Origin: Zwartia sp.
GTDB lineage: Bacteria > Pseudomonadota > Gammaproteobacteria > Burkholderiales > Burkholderiaceae_B
DNA length: 7,278 nt
NCBI GenBank assembly: GCA_030653405.1
Contig: JAURZO010000022.1
Coordinates: forward strand, 1 to 7,278
Direction: 5' to 3'
The notes beneath the pieces were generated by a model. It did not search any database, was not told where the DNA came from, and worked only from the letters and a program-made list of their open reading frames with translations. A program made the position numbers and the translations under genes. Of this stretch, positions 1-6,178 are shown piece after piece (the stretch's first letter is position 1; each line of letters starts with the position of its first letter).

Positions 1-940
1 CGACGCCACCCGCACCACCTCCATAGGCATTAGTAGCCGGTAAACTAATTGCACCGGGAGGAATATCAAAGCTACCCAAAATATGCCAAGCAGTATTGTT
101 TTGCTGCAAAGTGGAATATGTTGTTGGTACAGACTTAGTCAAAAATAATGCACGAATAAATCGGCTTGGACTGAGATAGTCACCAGGTAGTCCCTGCAGG
201 CCACTACCAGAACTTGGGGGTGCGTAGGTGGCGCCATTAATGACCAATGGATTTTTCTCAACATTAGTGAGGTTTGCGTAATTACCAATGTTGTTAAGCT
301 GATCCCTAAATGCTGGATCATTTGTCATTACACCAGTAGGATTATCGGTAATAACCATCTCACCTTTAAGATACTCAATTACGATACTCCTGCCTTGGGC
401 ATCATGCAAAGTCATGCGTACAGGTGCAGACTGGTTGTTGTAGGCGGGAATCGTAGAGCGATTAATTTTGATCGTCTGAAAACCTGCTTTAACTTCGTCA
501 ACCGTGGCAAAATTGGTTAAGGCATACATGAGCATCTGAATAGAAGCGATGCTATTTGCAGAGTCAGCTGGCGCCACAACTTGATACTCAGCGGTATTGG
601 GGGCATTTAGCAGGCCGCCAACTAAACCTTTTTCATTCATGCCGTCTACTAGGACTGGCATACCTAAGCCATTCATCCCCGCAGTAGCGTACTTAGTGGT
701 CCAACTCAAACCAGTGCCTGGCTTACCATCAATCCCAACTCCCGGGACCTGTAAATTTCGAGGAACTATTGTTAACTGAGACTTTAGCGGCAAGCCAAAC
801 TCTAACGTTCGACCATATACAAAGCCGCCATCGCTGCCTTTTAATAAGAAACTAGTGCAAGCATGGCTTAAAACAGGCGCAGTTGCCAATGTTAAAGACA
901 GGGATACTGCCATTATTCTTTTAATTATTTTTTGATTCAT
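1..940 (-). CDS. Choloylglycine hydrolase / penicillin V acylase family enzyme, exported, C-terminus off the left edge
   Basis: Linear-amide C-N hydrolase of the Ntn superfamily; 313 residues are visible and the frame stays open to the edge. Residues 1-27 form a signal peptide: basic MNQKIIKR, a hydrophobic core, then SHA. Cleavage after Ala27 exposes Cys28 in a CTSF motif as the N-terminal nucleophile. Family landmarks follow in order: GRTLEFG (Arg44, with Glu47 where many members have Asp), MNEKGL then Asn112 in GLLNAP, GVMTNDPAF (Asn206), and LPGDYLSPSRFIR (Arg263). These align with the Cys2, Arg18, Asp21, Asn82, Asn175 and Arg228 set of bile salt hydrolases. The export signal implies a periplasmic enzyme. 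Gram-negative relatives have been reported to hydrolyse penicillin V and N-acyl homoserine lactones, so AHL or another acyl amide is as likely as bile salt; the substrate is inference. The start at 940 is supported by GAAGAG 7 nt upstream. About 30-45 C-terminal residues are probably missing. The cysteine is not in a normal lipobox. Confidence 0.93.
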   Translation of the reverse strand, partial: MNQKIIKRIMAVSLSLTLATAPVLSHACTSFLLKGSDGGFVYGRTLEFGLPLKSQLTIVPRNLQVPGVGIDGKPGTGLSWTTKYATAGMNGLGMPVLVDGMNEKGLVGGLLNAPNTAEYQVVAPADSANSIASIQMLMYALTNFATVDEVKAGFQTIKINRSTIPAYNNQSAPVRMTLHDAQGRSIVIEYLKGEMVITDNPTGVMTNDPAFRDQLNNIGNYANLTNVEKNPLVINGATYAPPSSGSGLQGLPGDYLSPSRFIRALFLTKSVPTTYSTLQQNNTAWHILGSFDIPPGAISLPATNAYGGGAGGV

Positions 941-979
941 TTGCGCTCTTCAATGATTAAGATGTCAAATTTTTTTGCC

Positions 980-1016
980 ATATTGCAAATACAACATTCA
1001 AATTTACTTGCAATAT
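980..1016. repeat. Inverted repeat upstream of the choloylglycine-hydrolase-family gene
   Basis: ATATTGCAA at 980-988 is the exact reverse complement of TTGCAATAT at 1008-1016, and the next bases inward pair partly. The centre lies about 58 bp upstream of the ATG at 940, where an operator would be expected. The region is very AT-rich, so a chance origin is possible. No convincing sigma70 -10/-35 pair could be fixed around it. Confidence 0.4.
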
Positions 1017-1184
1017 TTTATCAATCCTTACTAAATAAATCACTAATTTCGATCACGCGCACCTACTTGTTTTTTTTAGCCGAACTGGGCAGGAAAAAAT
1101 ACGAAGCATCCTGGGAATCTACCTCACGCTTTCCCAACCTAGCCTTTACTCCTAGTGGCACCCAAACGTCAGCGACAGATCAGA

Positions 1185-1222
1185 AACTACAAAGCCCTAC
1201 CTTATGGTTGAGCTTTGTAGTT
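1185..1222. repeat. Perfect 11-bp inverted repeat next to the truncated tRNA copy
   Basis: AACTACAAAGC at 1185-1195 and GCTTTGTAGTT at 1212-1222 form a perfect 11-bp stem with a 16-nt loop. No immediate T-tract follows on either strand, so it is not a standard rho-independent terminator. It ends 20 bp before the tRNA-Asn fragment at 1243. It could be a residual recombinase-binding site, an element end or a structured transcript; none of these can be decided from sequence alone. Confidence 0.6.
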
Positions 1223-1242
1223 GATATTTAGAATGATTTTTA

Positions 1243-1290
1243 CTCCCCGAGCTGGGCACGAACCAGCGACCTGCGGATTAACAGTCCGTC
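1243..1290 (-). repeat. Truncated tRNA-Asn 3' half, candidate distal att site
   Basis: Matches 2029-2076 at 47 of 48 positions. It covers the 3' anticodon arm, variable loop, T arm, acceptor strand and discriminator base of tRNA-Asn. The mismatch at 1258 replaces the universally conserved T-loop A58 by T, and the CC of the encoded CCA is absent (GAGTAAAA instead of GAGCCAAA). There is no 5' half, so this is not a functional tRNA. Confidence 0.93.
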
Positions 1291-1293
1291 TCG

Positions 1294-1635
1294 TTAAGAG
1301 AGAGATGTCAACTCAACACACGCCAAATCCTTCGCAGTCAACGCTTCATCAATCGCGATCAGATTATCGATGAGAATTTTCAAAATCGCGGCACGTGATT
1401 GATTTTTTACTTTAAGCCAAATAATTTTAGGAGGCTGGCCTAAAACGACAGATAACTCTTCAAAGTCAGCATCTCTTGTCAATATGACGAAATCATTATC
1501 TTTAGCTGTTTGCCAAATTTCTCTGTCGGATGCGGACTCCATTCCAAGTAAAACAACTTGAGAAGTGCCCGGGTACGCGCTCTGCAAAAAAGGGACTATT
1601 CGCCGAGACAGATTTTCATCTAACAACAGCTTCAT
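1294..1635 (-). CDS. DUF5615 PIN-like toxin of a DUF433/DUF5615 toxin-antitoxin pair
   Basis: A 113-residue protein of the DUF5615 (Mut7-C-like, PIN-fold) family, the predicted toxin partner of DUF433 proteins and probably a ribonuclease. The N-terminal MKLLLDENLSRR carries the first acidic cluster (Asp6, Glu7). SASDREIW gives Asp37 and Glu39. ILTRDADFEEL gives Asp55 and Asp57, the family's hallmark TRDxDF motif. These acidic residues would bind the metal in a PIN active site. Length is normal for the family, so it appears intact. Its ATG overlaps the antitoxin stop by 4 nt (ATGA at 1632-1635), implying translational coupling. The stop codon lies only 3 bp from the truncated tRNA copy, so the gene fills the islet to its edge. 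Nuclease activity and toxicity are inferred from the family. Confidence 0.86.
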   Translation of the reverse strand: MKLLLDENLSRRIVPFLQSAYPGTSQVVLLGMESASDREIWQTAKDNDFVILTRDADFEELSVVLGQPPKIIWLKVKNQSRAAILKILIDNLIAIDEALTAKDLACVELTSLS

Positions 1636-1850
1636 TGAACGGCTAAAGAATAAATGCGATGCTCCCGATCTGCAGCAAAGGAGAGAACAGCAAGAATGTC
1701 GGTCAACTCGAGCTCAGGAAAATCTTCGAGGATTTCCTGCTGCGTCATACCTTCGGATAACATGGATAGCACATCATAGACCGTGATCCGTAGGCCACGG
1801 ATACAAGGCTTGCCACCCCTCTTACCTGGCTCTAGGGTAATTCTGTTCAT
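1632..1850 (-). CDS. DUF433 family antitoxin
   Basis: A 72-residue DUF433 protein, the small helical DNA-binding-like partner of DUF5615 toxins. Diagnostic stretches are GGKPCIRGLRITVYDVL (residues 13-29), SEGMTQQEILEDFPELE (32-48) and the C-terminal VLSFAADREHR. The middle segment is the predicted helix-turn-helix-like part. It is full length for the family. It precedes the toxin with a 4-nt overlap, the usual antitoxin-first order, and such antitoxins often repress their own operon. The ribosome binding site is weak: only an AGG about 10 nt before the ATG. A TATAAT hexamer at 1886-1891 is a plausible -10 element. Confidence 0.9.
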   Translation of the reverse strand: MNRITLEPGKRGGKPCIRGLRITVYDVLSMLSEGMTQQEILEDFPELELTDILAVLSFAADREHRIYSLAVQ

Positions 1851-1885
1851 AGCGGTCTAACCTGTAGAACCCTCGCGGAGTCACT

Positions 1886-1891
1886 ATTATA
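1886..1891 (-). promoter_or_regulatory. Candidate -10 element of the toxin-antitoxin operon
   Basis: A perfect TATAAT reads toward the antitoxin, 35 bp before its ATG, and sits within the palindrome ATTATAAT. No good -35 hexamer is found at 16-18 bp, which would suit an activator-dependent or weak promoter, or a chance match in AT-rich DNA. The palindrome could be an autorepression operator. Confidence 0.35.
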
Positions 1892-1987
1892 ATTTTATTA
1901 CGCTGTTCGGCATAGGGCTCAATCCAAAGATCCCCAAAGATAAAAACACACATCATCGCGAAACAGGTATTGGATTAGGTTTCAGCG

Positions 1988-2011
1988 AAAAAAAAGCAGC
2001 CCAAAGGCTGC
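1988..2011 (-). terminator. Rho-independent terminator of tRNA-Asn
   Basis: Read on the minus strand, GCAGCC and GGCTGC form a 6-bp GC-rich stem around a 4-nt loop, followed directly by eight T residues. It starts 14 nt after the encoded CCA of tRNA-Asn. It lies inside the putative islet, so it may have come with the element and replaced the original terminator. Confidence 0.9.
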
Positions 2012-2025
2012 TATTTTCATTTTTT

Positions 2026-2101
2026 TGGCTCCCCGAGCTGGGCTCGAACCAGCGACCTGCGGATTAACAGTCCGTCGCTCTACCGACTGAGCTATCAGGG
2101 A
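2026..2101 (-). tRNA. tRNA-Asn (anticodon GUU)
   Basis: A complete 76-nt cloverleaf including the encoded CCA. The acceptor strand TCCCTGA pairs with TCGGGGA, with one T-G pair. The D arm contains AGCTCAGTCGGTAGAGC. The anticodon loop CTGTTAATC gives GTT, decoding AAC and AAU. The T arm contains GGTTCGAGCC with A58 present, and the discriminator is G73. A hairpin terminator follows at 1988-2011. No convincing promoter was found in the AT-rich sequence upstream. The 3' half is also present at 1243-1290. Confidence 0.98.
2029..2076 (-). repeat. Proximal copy of the tRNA-Asn 48-bp direct repeat, candidate att site
   Basis: The 3' half (nucleotides 26-73) of the intact tRNA-Asn, identical to 1243-1290 except at 2044. 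Identity stops abruptly at 2076/2077 and at 2028/2029. It therefore covers only the tRNA 3' half, a common integrase target, and not a whole duplicated gene. Confidence 0.92.
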
Positions 2102-2380
2102 ATAGTCTGAACAACTAAAAATTACTAAATAATTAAGCTCTAGGCTTTAGAAACTAGCAATTTGTTCGGCGTTTTTCAAACACAAAAGATTCTAACACAT
2201 TCCGAGGCAAGGATGTGGCCTGGAACCCAGCCTGAAACCCATGCAAAACGAACCTACTGCAGCCCGTACACCATCCTAACGGAACGATCACCCCATTAGC
2301 CATGGACGAGACGACTAAGACGACGTTAACCTGATCAACATATCTACTTTCAATCAAAAGTATGCCAAAGGTTTAATGAA

Positions 2381-3346
2381 ATGCTGATCAATTGCGTGGT
2401 TTACAAAGACGGGCAAAAGCTTGCTGACATTCAGATTGCTGAAATCAGTGAATGGATGACTAAGCCGGGGTGCTTCATTTGGGTCGCCATGCGTGACGCC
2501 TCATTGGATGAACTCAATCAAATGCAAGAGGAGTTTTCCTTGCACCCCTTAGCCATCGAAGATGCGGCAAAAGGGCACCAACGCCCAAAAATTGAAGAGT
2601 ATGGCGATACAGTCTTTATTGTCATGCAACTGCTGGAAGATCGCGATGACGAGCTGCATGTCGGCGAAGTCGCCATCTTTGTGGGACGCAATTTTGTGTT
2701 GTCAGTACGAAGAGGCAGTACACAAAACTTTCTAGGTGTTCGGGAACGATGCGAACGGGAGCCAGAGTTGCTCAAGCTCGGCTCAGGCTTTGTCTCTTAT
2801 GCCTTGATGGATGCTGTCGTGGATCGTTACTTTCCAATCGTCGACGCACTTGAGTCGGACCTGGAGGTCGTTGAATCTCAAATTTTTAAGGAAAACGCGG
2901 CCCGCTGGAATATCGAGCGACTCTACGCGCTCAAGCACCGTAGCGCCACGCTCCGACATGCGGTCGTGCCGCTGTTAGAGGTGGTGGGTAAGCTGCACGG
3001 CGGTCGGGTACCAGCGGTGTGCATGAGTAATCAAGAATATTACCGGGATGTGCATGATCACTTGGCGCGCATTAACGGCGCCATTGATGCCGTTCGCGAC
3101 ACGATCTCTACAGCAATCCAAGTTAACTTGTCACTCGTGACGATCGAAGACTCCACCGTGGTCAAGCGACTTGCGGCATGGGCAGCGATTTTTGCGGTGT
3201 CAACGGCCTTAGCAGGCATTTGGGGCATGAACTTTGAAGTCATGCCTGAACTTAAATGGCAATACGGTTACCCAGTTGCTTTAGGCGTCATTATTACGAT
3301 TGGCGGGTTGTTGTACTGGCAATTTCGTCGCCGAGGGTGGCTCTAA
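2381..3346 (+). CDS. corA: Magnesium/cobalt transporter CorA
   Basis: A 321-residue CorA-family inner-membrane channel that imports Mg2+ and can carry Co2+ and Ni2+ as a homopentamer. The N-terminal cytoplasmic domain (about 1-190) contains the family pattern HPLAIEDAAKGHQRPKIEEY. It is followed by a long stalk helix (about 190-262). TM1 is about 264-283 and ends in the selectivity motif Gly282-Met283-Asn284, followed by the periplasmic loop MPEL. TM2 is about 297-315, before a basic cytoplasmic tail RRRGWL. Length and all hallmarks are normal. The start is supported by AAAGG 9 nt upstream. The gene is convergent with ygiQ, 81 bp away, and shares no operon. No Mg2+ leader or riboswitch was recognised upstream. 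Confidence 0.96.
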   Translation: MLINCVVYKDGQKLADIQIAEISEWMTKPGCFIWVAMRDASLDELNQMQEEFSLHPLAIEDAAKGHQRPKIEEYGDTVFIVMQLLEDRDDELHVGEVAIFVGRNFVLSVRRGSTQNFLGVRERCEREPELLKLGSGFVSYALMDAVVDRYFPIVDALESDLEVVESQIFKENAARWNIERLYALKHRSATLRHAVVPLLEVVGKLHGGRVPAVCMSNQEYYRDVHDHLARINGAIDAVRDTISTAIQVNLSLVTIEDSTVVKRLAAWAAIFAVSTALAGIWGMNFEVMPELKWQYGYPVALGVIITIGGLLYWQFRRRGWL

Positions 3347-3427
3347 ATTAACACCATGCATTTAGAACCGACCCCTTTAGATCTCAACCTTTTAAATTTT
3401 CACGAACCAAACTAGCACAACACTGTT

Positions 3428-5920
3428 TTATTTACGTGGCGGCAAACCAGTGTGCTGAGTCAGCATGCGACCGGACCTCACTGGCTTTGCAGACTTAAAT
3501 GAAACGCCCGATTTCACCGTCGTTCCTGATTTCACAGAATTTACTGCCTGTGCGGACTTGGCGGACTGAACAGATCTCACCGCCTGTCCTGACCTCACAG
3601 GCTGGGCGCTCTGCGCGGATCTAAAAGGTTGTGCAGTTTTAATCGCCCTTGGCGCTGTTGCCTCGGTACTGTTTTTGCGTCGAACGCTCGTATAGCTGCC
3701 GTCTGTTTGTGGCTGGTGGAACGGAATCAGATGTTTTTTGCCGTTACCGATCAGATCAGAACGTCCCATTGACTTGAGCGCCTCGCGAAGCAGCGGCCAA
3801 TTATTTGGATCGTGATAGCGCAGAAATGCCTTATGCAGCCTGCGACGACGATCACCGCGGACGATATCGACAGTTTCGCTCTCGCGGGTGATACGCCCAA
3901 GCGGATTACGCCCGGAGTGATACATGGCAGTCGCCGTGGCCATCGGACTCGGGTAGAAGGTTTGCACTTGATCGGCACGAAACCCATGGCTCTTGAGCCA
4001 TAACGCCAGATGCATCATGTCTTCGTCGGCAGTACCAGGATGCGCAGCAATAAAATATGGCACCAAAAACTGCTTTTTACCGGCTTCAAGACTGAACTTA
4101 TCGAACAGCTGTTTAAACTTATCGTAGCTACCAATACCGGGCTTCATCATCTTGGACAAAGGCCCCATCTCCGTGTGCTCAGGCGCGATCTTGAGGTAGC
4201 CACCCACGTGATGCGTGACCAGCTCGCGGATGTATTCGGGTGACTTCACCGCCAAGTCATAACGCAATCCCGAACCGATCAAGATTTTTTTCACGCCTTT
4301 CAGGGCGCGGGCACGTCTGTACATATGGATCAACGAGCTATGATCCGTATTGAGGTTCTGGCAAACATCAGGATAAACACAACTCGGTTTACGACAGGCG
4401 GACTCGATTTCGGGACTTTTACAACCAATACGGTACATGTTGGCGGTCGGGCCGCCCAAATCCGAAATCACGCCAGTAAAACCGGGGACCTTGTCGCGGA
4501 TATCTTCGATTTCTCTGATGACAGAGTCTTCGCTTCGGCTCTGAATAATTCGACCCTCATGTTCAGTAATCGAACAAAATGTACAGCCCCCAAAACATCC
4601 GCGCATGATATTGACGCTAAAGCGAATCATTTCCCATGCGGGGATCTTGGTCACGCCATCATGGCCACCTTTCTCATCTGCATAGACAGGGTGAGGACTA
4701 CGCGCATACGGCAAGTCAAACACCAAATCCATCTCTGGAGTCGTGAGCGGAATGGGTGGAGGATTGATCCAGACATCGCGCGCCGTTCGTCCATCACCAT
4801 GCGCCTGCACAAGCGCTCGTGCATTGCCAGGATTAGTTTCTAAATGCAGCACGCGGTTGGCATGGGCGTAAAAAACAGGATCTGACTTCACTTGCTCATA
4901 GGAGGGCAAACGGATCACGCTACGATCACGGGGCGGAACCTTGAGCTTACCCCTGACCTGCAGCGAAGGATTCGCCTGAAAGACAAGTGGTGACTCTGTT
5001 TTAGCGCCATCGGCGCCCTTGGCATTTTTTGCAACAGACCCTTTGCCAGTATTTTTACTGTTAACTTCGTCGGCCACTGCGCGCGCTTCATCATTGCGCG
5101 CACAGGATTCGCCTTGTTCTAAAGCCTGCTCACTGATCATCAAATAGGGATTGACGTGTGCCTCTACCCTACCAGGCGCATCAACGCTGGTCGAGTCAAT
5201 TTCAAACCAGCCCTCTGGTGTCTCGCGACGCACAAAAGCGGTGCCACGCACATCCGTGATTTGCTGGACAGGTTCTTTGGCGGCCAACCGGTGGGCGATC
5301 TCGACGACGGCGCGTTCTGCGTTGCCATACAAGAGCAGGTCACACTTACTATCGACCACCACTGAACGGCGAACTTTGTCTGACCAATAGTCGTAATGCG
5401 CGATACGGCGCAATGAGCCTTCGATACCACCCAACACAATCGGAACGTCTTTGTATGCTTCTTTGCAACGCTGGGTATAGACAATCGCGGCGCGATCAGG
5501 TCGCTTGCCACCCACGTCTCCGGGCGTGTAAGCATCGTCGCTACGCATTTTGCGATCAGCCGTGTAACGGTTGATCATCGAGTCCATGTTTCCCGCAGTC
5601 ACACCAAAAAACAGATTGGGTTTGCCCAGCGCTTTAAATGGCTCAGCGCTCTGCCAATCAGGCTGCGCGATGATACCGACACGGAAGCCTTGGTTTTCAA
5701 GCATTCGACCAATCACAGCCATACCAAAGCTCGGATGATCCACATACGCATCGCCCGTGACGATAATAATGTCACAACTGTCCCAGCCAAGCTGAGTCAT
5801 CTCATCGCGACTCATCGGCAAAAACGGTGCCACACCAAAGCGCTCAGCCCAGAACTTGCGGTAGCTGCTCAGGGGTTTTGCGTTGCGCGGAAAAAGGGAA
5901 ACGTCGGCGTAAGTGGTCAT
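3428..5920 (-). CDS. ygiQ: YgiQ family radical SAM protein (UPF0313)
   Basis: An 830-residue member of the YgiQ / UPF0313 family, presumed cytosolic, with no established reaction. The start at 5920 (MTTYADVSLFPR) is preferred because AGGA lies 5 nt upstream; an ATG at 5971 would add 17 residues but has no ribosome binding site. The N-terminal Radical_SAM_N-type domain includes VTGDAYVDHPSFG and GGIEGSLRRIAHYDYW. The [4Fe-4S]/SAM motif CxxxCxxC is Cys442, Cys446, Cys449 (MRGCFGGCTFCSITEHEGR). A second cysteine cluster at 500, 509, 514 and 520 (GCKSP, CRKPSCVYPDVC) is typical of the family and may hold another cluster or a metal. The C-terminal DUF3362-like part includes QVQTFYPSP and RLHKAFLRYHDPNNWPLL. 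Two features make it longer than E. coli YgiQ: a Lys/Ala-rich linker at about 276-311 and a repetitive basic tail at 763-816. Confidence 0.97.
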   Translation of the reverse strand: MTTYADVSLFPRNAKPLSSYRKFWAERFGVAPFLPMSRDEMTQLGWDSCDIIIVTGDAYVDHPSFGMAVIGRMLENQGFRVGIIAQPDWQSAEPFKALGKPNLFFGVTAGNMDSMINRYTADRKMRSDDAYTPGDVGGKRPDRAAIVYTQRCKEAYKDVPIVLGGIEGSLRRIAHYDYWSDKVRRSVVVDSKCDLLLYGNAERAVVEIAHRLAAKEPVQQITDVRGTAFVRRETPEGWFEIDSTSVDAPGRVEAHVNPYLMISEQALEQGESCARNDEARAVADEVNSKNTGKGSVAKNAKGADGAKTESPLVFQANPSLQVRGKLKVPPRDRSVIRLPSYEQVKSDPVFYAHANRVLHLETNPGNARALVQAHGDGRTARDVWINPPPIPLTTPEMDLVFDLPYARSPHPVYADEKGGHDGVTKIPAWEMIRFSVNIMRGCFGGCTFCSITEHEGRIIQSRSEDSVIREIEDIRDKVPGFTGVISDLGGPTANMYRIGCKSPEIESACRKPSCVYPDVCQNLNTDHSSLIHMYRRARALKGVKKILIGSGLRYDLAVKSPEYIRELVTHHVGGYLKIAPEHTEMGPLSKMMKPGIGSYDKFKQLFDKFSLEAGKKQFLVPYFIAAHPGTADEDMMHLALWLKSHGFRADQVQTFYPSPMATATAMYHSGRNPLGRITRESETVDIVRGDRRRRLHKAFLRYHDPNNWPLLREALKSMGRSDLIGNGKKHLIPFHQPQTDGSYTSVRRKNSTEATAPRAIKTAQPFRSAQSAQPVRSGQAVRSVQSAKSAQAVNSVKSGTTVKSGVSFKSAKPVRSGRMLTQHTGLPPRK
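3473..3634 (-). repeat. Repeats encoding the Ser/Arg/Lys tail of YgiQ
   Basis: Codons 763-816 of ygiQ encode hexapeptides of the form [AG]xx[VF][RKN]S (for example AQPVRS, GQAVRS, GVSFKS, AKPVRS), interspersed with related triplets (AQS, VQS, AKS, VKS). Serine therefore falls every 3 or 6 residues over 54 residues. The stretch is highly basic and predicted disordered. DNA copies are diverged, so this is an old or fast-drifting expansion. Confidence 0.8.
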
Positions 5921-6007
5921 ATCAATCCTGGCAATGCTCTCGAAATCAGTACTTGGCCTGAGAGATCGCAATGAGCAGCAGGTTCAACTGAAAGGGGTCA
6001 ACCCTCC

Positions 6008-6036
6008 ATTATCCGAGTAATTACCCTTATAAACAA
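6008..6036 (-). promoter_or_regulatory. Candidate sigma70 promoter for ygiQ
   Basis: On the minus strand TTGTTT (6031-6036) and GATAAT (6008-6013) are separated by 17 bp and point toward ygiQ, leaving a leader of roughly 80 nt before the ATG at 5920. GATAAT matches the -10 consensus at five of six positions and the -35 is moderate. This is consensus matching only. Confidence 0.4.
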
Positions 6037-6138
6037 GGATTACCTGAGGAATATCTGTGGATCGCATTAATTTAAACATGCAGAACAGACTCGCCCCTTT
6101 TAAATCGGGATGAACTGAAGATATATTGCCCTGGCTCC

Positions 6139-6168
6139 TTGAAGGGGAATTAAGCGTTCTGATATAAT
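6139..6168 (+). promoter_or_regulatory. Promoter of tRNA-Thr
   Basis: TTGAAG (6139-6144) and a perfect TATAAT (6163-6168) with an 18-bp spacer lie directly before the tRNA. The -10 ends 10 bp upstream of tRNA nucleotide 1, so transcription would start just before the mature 5' end. Confidence 0.75.
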
Positions 6169-6178
6169 TTTTGGCTAT

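Larger units (their letters stand above)
941..1242. other. Intergenic region without a convincing gene
   Basis: This 302-bp stretch is AT-rich on the left and carries the 980-1016 and 1185-1222 inverted repeats. A 99-codon plus-strand frame at 932-1231 has no recognisable domain and no good ribosome binding site, and it begins inside the start of the minus-strand gene. On the minus strand, about 1068-1184, a 38-codon stop-to-stop stretch contains VADVWVPLGVKARLGK and has protein-like composition, but I cannot place it in a family. It may be the decayed end of an element once sitting downstream of tRNA-Asn. Confidence 0.5.
1243..2076. mobile_element. tRNA-Asn-associated islet carrying only a toxin-antitoxin pair
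   Basis: A 48-bp direct repeat (1243-1290 and 2029-2076, one mismatch) brackets about 740 bp. The right copy is tRNA nucleotides 26-73 of an intact tRNA-Asn. The left copy is the same 3' half without the 5' half. This is what tyrosine-recombinase elements leave when they insert in the 3' end of a tRNA gene: the intact gene is rebuilt at one end and a displaced 3' fragment remains at the other. Inside are a DUF433 antitoxin, a DUF5615 toxin, the tRNA terminator and a short leader. No integrase, excisionase or other cargo is present. It could be the remnant of a larger island after internal deletion, or a non-autonomous element. The repeat is observed; the integration history is inferred. Confidence 0.7.

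Noticed and set aside
932..1231. 99-codon plus-strand frame
   Set aside because: It starts inside the minus-strand acylase start, has no ribosome binding site or domain, and ends in the 1185-1222 inverted repeat.
2154..2357. 67-codon minus-strand frame between tRNA-Asn and corA
   Set aside because: No recognisable domain and no convincing ribosome binding site; it covers the region expected to hold the corA leader. I treat 2102-2380 as intergenic.
3342..3366. TCTAAAT / ATTTAGA inverted repeat at the end of corA
   Set aside because: The stem is only 7 bp, AT-rich, overlaps the stop codon and has no T-tract, so it is not a credible terminator.
4325..4843. 172-codon plus-strand frame
   Set aside because: It lies entirely antisense to the conserved radical SAM core of ygiQ and is a shadow frame.
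5921..5971. Upstream ATG extending ygiQ by 17 residues
   Set aside because: No ribosome binding site precedes 5971, whereas AGGA lies 5 nt before the ATG at 5920 and the MTTYADVSLFPR start fits the family N-terminus.
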